64,000 nucleotides of DNA from Strigamia acuminata (taxonomy: Eukaryota; Arthropoda; Chilopoda; Geophilomorpha; Linotaeniidae). How positions within the stretch are numbered: position 1 is the stretch's first letter; every line of letters begins with the position of its first letter. Shown here one piece after another: positions 60,230 to 64,000 of this stretch. The stretch spans positions 52,335,162 through 52,399,161 of the forward strand of contig OX442314.1 in the NCBI GenBank assembly GCA_949358305.1, in the 5' to 3' direction. The notes below the pieces were generated by a model, which was given only the letters and a program-made list of their open reading frames with translations, ran no database searches and was not told the DNA's origin. A program made the translations under genes and the position numbers.

Positions 60230-60580
60230 GAGCCAGGGCAAGGTTTGCGGTTATTCCATTTTCTTCTAAGTGTTTCTCCTCCCATTTGGCTTGGAAGGTC
60301 CCATCTTGAAAGGTTTGCCACAACCACTGCAAAAGTCATACTTGCACTGCTTAGATTAGAAATACATACAACCTCTCTTAGCTAAAGAGTAACGAAACTT
60401 GCAACTTTGGCAATCTGGATAAAAGAATATAATTGAAAAAAATAAAAAATAAAATTAAAAAAAGTTACAAACATATTCCATTAAGTGTTTTTCCAACCTC
60501 TTGGCTTGGAATTCCGGATGATTTGCCTCCTTCCAGGCGGTGAATTGTTCGGACGATATTTCAGCGTGTTGAATCTCCCA
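60230..60580 (-). CDS. Two possible exons of an unknown minus-strand gene
   Basis: After AAATGCAG (ending 60581) a frame reads WEIQHAEISS...FQAKRLEKHL to about 60474. After ACTTTTGCAG (ending 60327) a second frame reads WLWQTFQDGTFQAKWEEKHL. The shared FQAKxxEKHL and the parallel acceptor positions suggest tandem paralogous exons. I do not recognise the family, and donors are weak. Start and end are not determined. Confidence 0.3.
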
Positions 60581-60616
60581 CTGCATTTGATTACGGTAAT
60601 TTACAGATCTAATTAA

Positions 60617-61560
60617 TTGTACACTAAAAATTCGCTACTTTCAATTTTTTTTAATTATTATTTGTTGTGGTTTTATTGTTATTTGATTCATTGTTGTTTT
60701 ATTATTTGTTTCATTATTTGTTTGTTATTTATTTCATTGTTATTTGTTTTATTATTTATTTGTTATTTGTTTCATTGTTATTGGATTTATTATTTGTTTG
60801 CTTACATGCATACTTTAATTTAGTTTCTGACAGTAGGTTAGTTAGCATATCTGCTAACATCTCTTCCAATTCCGTATACTTATTAACATAAATTTTATTT
60901 TTTGACATTTCTTAAAAATTAAATTTGAGACCGCATAGATTTTTCCACTTGCTGGGCCTTTTGTTGATGCATCATTTAAGTTTGCATTAAAGCTCCATAT
61001 CCAAACGTTCGTTCTGTGTGTTTATTTTCTCATTGACAACCACACATACAATGCTTTTACTAACAAACAACGATCAATGGTATTAATTCCAACAACGGCT
61101 AGAGCAGCTGGACCGAGAAAATCAGCTACAAAAGCAGCCGAATCAATGGAATAAGGATGGAGCAGCTGTACGATAATCAGGAATAGAACCAGAGGTGATG
61201 GCAACCTCGGCACCGGCAGCTGCAATTGAATGAGACAACGAGAAGTGCGGGCGCAAATTCAGCAGACCGCCAAGAATACGAGTTTGCCCTTCTATCTCCT
61301 CCCGCTTTAAAAGCCAGTCTTCTATTTTGACCATTCCGTCTCTTTCTTCTTTAAGCGATGTGCCTCTACTGCCAGAAGTCCTGCTTCTCTTGCGGTCGAT
61401 GGACCTTGCTCTCTGACTTTGAAAATAGCCAAATGGACTTTGACGAGCCATTCTGCCCGCCCCCAAGCTAGAACGAATCGGATGGACCAAAGAGCAACAA
61501 AGGAAAAAGAAATGTGGACTGAAAATTTTTCTAAAATAAAACATTTCTTTGATAATTGGG
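60617..61560. repeat. Segment duplicated at 63340-64000 (left copy)
   Basis: A TTATTTG-rich low-complexity run (60640-60790) is followed by CATACTTTAATTTAGTTTCTGACAGT and a region to 60960. Then 61350-61560 ends in AATGTGGACTG and TAAAATAAAACATT. Each block recurs in order in the right copy with substitutions and indels. Confidence 0.7.
61143..61451 (-). CDS. Hypothetical 102-aa protein, minus strand
   Basis: ATG-initiated frame with a very basic Arg/Ser-rich N-terminus (RARSIDRKRSRTSGS) and a Leu/Glu segment. No family recognised. The duplicated copy near 63890 has ATC instead of the ATG, so at most one copy is coding. It could equally be a 5' exon of a larger gene. Confidence 0.3.
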   Translation of the reverse strand: MARQSPFGYFQSQRARSIDRKRSRTSGSRGTSLKEERDGMVKIEDWLLKREEIEGQTRILGGLLNLRPHFSLSHSIAAAGAEVAITSGSIPDYRTAAPSLFH

Positions 61561-61614
61561 TTTAACCTGATGTTGCTAATGCAATGCCATGTGGTAAATG
61601 CCAACTGCATTCAG

Positions 61615-61735
61615 GAATGCGGGCTTACAATACACTTATGTAAATGCCACATTCATGTAAAGAATGTGGGCTTACAATACTCACGTAAATGCCACATTCA
61701 TTTAAAAATGCGGGCTTGCAATACAAAGGACGAGT
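61615..61735 (+). repeat. Tandem repeat of about 50 bp, three copies
   Basis: Each copy has AATGC(C)..CATTCA..AATG(T/C)GGGCTT(A/G)CAATAC. It resembles the repeat words at 3140-3310. Confidence 0.7.
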
Positions 61736-61914
61736 AAATGCTGCATAAATGTGGGAGTGCAGTCGTACAGGACTCGATTCAAAACCCAGGAAATAATGTT
61801 AAGAAATAGATATTAGAGGAATTAAAAATTGACCAGAGCTCTCTTTTGGTTTCACTGTCAGACTAATTGAGTCATCAGTTTATCAAGGCCAATATCAAAT
61901 ATAATTTCGCCCAG

Positions 61915-62253
61915 GGTGCTGCGTTGGGGGCAGGATGGCTTCAACGCCACAGTGGTATGCAGCAAGTCACAGGACAGCAACAGCGGGGTAACGAGGAGGA
62001 GGAGGAGAAGAAGAAGAAGGAGAAGGTGAAAGAAAAACAAATCAGTTTATTCGACATTGACATTTTCTTTCTAGGCAATCGCGATACGGTCGAAAGTTAA
62101 GGAGCTGGTCAAGGAAGCGTACAGGGAATGGATCAACAAGGTGTGTGGCTCAGCCCGAGGACCTGCCCGAGCAACCAGATTGATCAATTGTCCGTCTGTT
62201 TGTTTTCTTTTCAGCGACCCATCAATTCGAAACGGCAGGGTCCGGGGCCCTGA
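61915..62253 (+). CDS. 3' part of an unrecognised small gene, three exons
   Basis: Exons 61915-62025, 62075-62140 and 62215-62253 join in frame with GT-AG introns of 49 and 74 bp and end at TGA 62251-62253. The product has a Gln-rich start, an EEEEEKKKKEK run, a basic amphipathic stretch (VKELVKEAYREWINK) and ends RQGPGP. I chose 61915 because CCCAG precedes it. The true 5' end and start codon are unknown. Confidence 0.4.
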
Positions 62254-62435
62254 AGTTCTTGTTCGGATCAACACAACTCAACGCCATAGTTAACGCTGAT
62301 CCTACTTCCGCTCTTGCTCGCGGCTGTGTTCCCCTCGACGATGACGATAGCGAAGCCAAAGACTGTCGCGTCACTTCGTATAGGTTTAAATACTACTAAG
62401 TTGGCTAACGTGGTTTACTTTACCTGTGATTGTTT

Positions 62436-62974
62436 ATGTTAATTATGAATATCAACGAAACAATTAGAGATGATATTCGTCAACTATTGCCGTATTTTTT
62501 CGAACAGTGGATGCAAAGACAACATTTGTTAGCTCCACATGCGAATCAATTGAACAATGATACCTGGCATACGTGGATGAGATACCGTCTATCACGACGC
62601 ACCGAAGTGAGCAATGAGAGTATGACGAACTACACTACTATCGCGAGCACATTCGCTTTTTGTATAATTTATATATTTCTGAGGAATTCACGTTTCAATG
62701 ACCAATTCGGTAAGTGATTCAAATTGTTTTTTTTTTACCGTTCATTCTGGGAACAATTTTAGGTGTTCAAACATCGACTGCAATACTCTTGTCCCAACAA
62801 CCCAGGCCCTCGGTCTCATTTTCTATACTAAATGTACATAAAATGAACAAGGATTTATTCAATAGGCTTTTACGCCTTAAAATACAATTTTATCTTCCAG
62901 TGTATTGGTGTATTTATTCTACAATGAATAAAGCAACTGGATATGCAAACAAGGCGCTTAAGGTCTCCATTTAA
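62436..62974 (+). CDS. Unrecognised two-exon gene, 161 aa, one membrane helix
   Basis: Exons 62436-62709 (ATG, donor GTAAGT) and 62763-62974 (acceptor TTTTAG) join in frame to give 161 residues. The N-terminal part is soluble (ETIRDDIRQLLPYFFEQWMQ), followed by one hydrophobic segment (TIASTFAFCIIYIFL). The exon 2 product is basic and mildly hydrophobic. I do not recognise it. The intron is 53 bp, like those of cathepsin L, which supports a real gene. Confidence 0.5.
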
Positions 62975-63339
62975 TTAGGATTAATGTGAGAATTTGCAAG
63001 CACTTCCGCTGCTAGTTTTCCTAAGTTCTTCTACTTGCTTACGCATAGAACGAAATCTCAGAGTGCAGCGTTTTTACAAGCTTGCAATTCATCCAGTTCG
63101 ACTCACAGATGCTCTATTTTGCATCCGATTTCTATTCATTTAGCATGTACCATTTGCATCCGATTTCTAATCATTTAGCATGTACCTTTGCATCATATCA
63201 TGAGATTTTTCTCCGTGGTTGTGCTAGTGCACAAGTGTGTGCCGTTCGAATGCACGTGTTGCAGAGTGCCTTCAGTTGTATTGAACAGTGTATCAGGTCT
63301 TTTTAAACAAAAAATTACCCAGGGGACCAGTAGTAACTC

Positions 63340-64000
63340 TGCTTTGTGGTGCTTTTATTATTATTTGCTTCATTGTTGTTTTATTATTTGTTTATTATTT
63401 ATTTCATTATTTGTTTGTTGTTTGTTTCATTCCAATTTGTTTACATGCATACTTTAATTTAGTTTCTGACAGTGGATTATAGTTATCGTATCTGCTAACG
63501 TCCGATTCCATATACTTAAAATCATAAATTTTTTTTTTGACATCTTCTCTTAAAAATAAAATTTGAGACAGCATAGATTTTTCAAATTGCAAAGCAACAA
63601 TCGCTTACATTGAAAAAGAAAAATGGCGCAACAAGGCATGCGCAGGAAGAAGGTGCACACATGAAGAAATAGAAAAATTATAAGTTCCATCATTGCAATT
63701 AGTGCAAACTAACTAAGAGACACAAACTTCAAATAGCCATATATGGTTAGCATCGTTTTTGAAGAATCTAATTGACCATTACATCTCTTTCCTCTACAGG
63801 CGATGTGCCAGCAGTTCCGCTTGCTCTTGCAGTCGTAAAAGCGGTCCAAGAAGTTGATGGACCATGCCGAATGATCTTCACTGGCGAGCCGATCTGCTCG
63901 CCCCGCAAGCTAGAACGACTCGAATGAAGCTACGAAAGAGTAACAAGAGAAAAGGAAATGTGGACTGGAATTCTTTCTAAAATAAAACATTCCTTCGATA
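63340..64000. repeat. Right copy of the duplicated segment, truncated by the window end
   Basis: Parallels 60640-60960 and 61350-61560 in the same order and orientation, with shorter spacing. Between 62975 and 63340 there is a small direct repeat of CATTTGCATCCGATTTCTA (about 63115-63175) and nothing else. Confidence 0.65.

Overview
The window looks like arthropod nuclear DNA: AT-rich, with short spliceosomal introns and many transposable elements. The host genes are an intact cathepsin L (1304-2621), the 5' end of the protein phosphatase 2A scaffold subunit A gene (25806-26329), and a DEG/ENaC-type channel gene (45748-58957). A few short unrecognised spliced genes lie near the right end. I cannot fix the species; a hexapod or crustacean would fit.

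Layout: 26-1044 is the 3' LTR of a Ty3/Gypsy element that runs off the left edge. Cathepsin L follows, then repeats (3140-4390) and a GCGC-motif repeat element (4490-5390). Gypsy element A (5826-19509, 13.7 kb, TSD ACCC) sits inside an older palindromic element. 19510-22785 is tandem-repeat-rich DNA. An intact Tc1-type transposon lies at 22786-24312. The PP2A-A 5' fragment is followed by element debris up to 30663. Gypsy element B occupies 30664-43511 on the minus strand (12.8 kb, TSD ATGT). A decayed Mutator-like element lies at 44400-45240.

The most interesting host locus is the DEG/ENaC gene. My exon model has 11 exons, is in frame throughout and totals 2349 nt (782 aa). It encodes two complete TM1-ectodomain-TM2 channel units in tandem. 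They are fused through one exon (55713-56499) that carries TM2 of unit 1, a linker and TM1 of unit 2. Intron phases repeat between the units. Its introns hold a solo LTR of the element A family (46597-54106) split by Gypsy element C (46719-52552), itself split by another solo LTR (47414-48366). They also hold a palindromic MITE (54697-55456) and a second solo LTR (57582-58581). All of these except 47414-48366 have clean target duplications or TA flanks.

Elements A and B both have gag and pol joined by a classic A AAA AAC slippery site followed by a hairpin. Both also carry a third ORF after pol that appears to be spliced and does not look like env. The LTR of element B contains five consecutive hairpins with a conserved loop and completely different, self-complementary stems. 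The main mismatches become G-U pairs in the sense RNA, which suggests a selected RNA structure.
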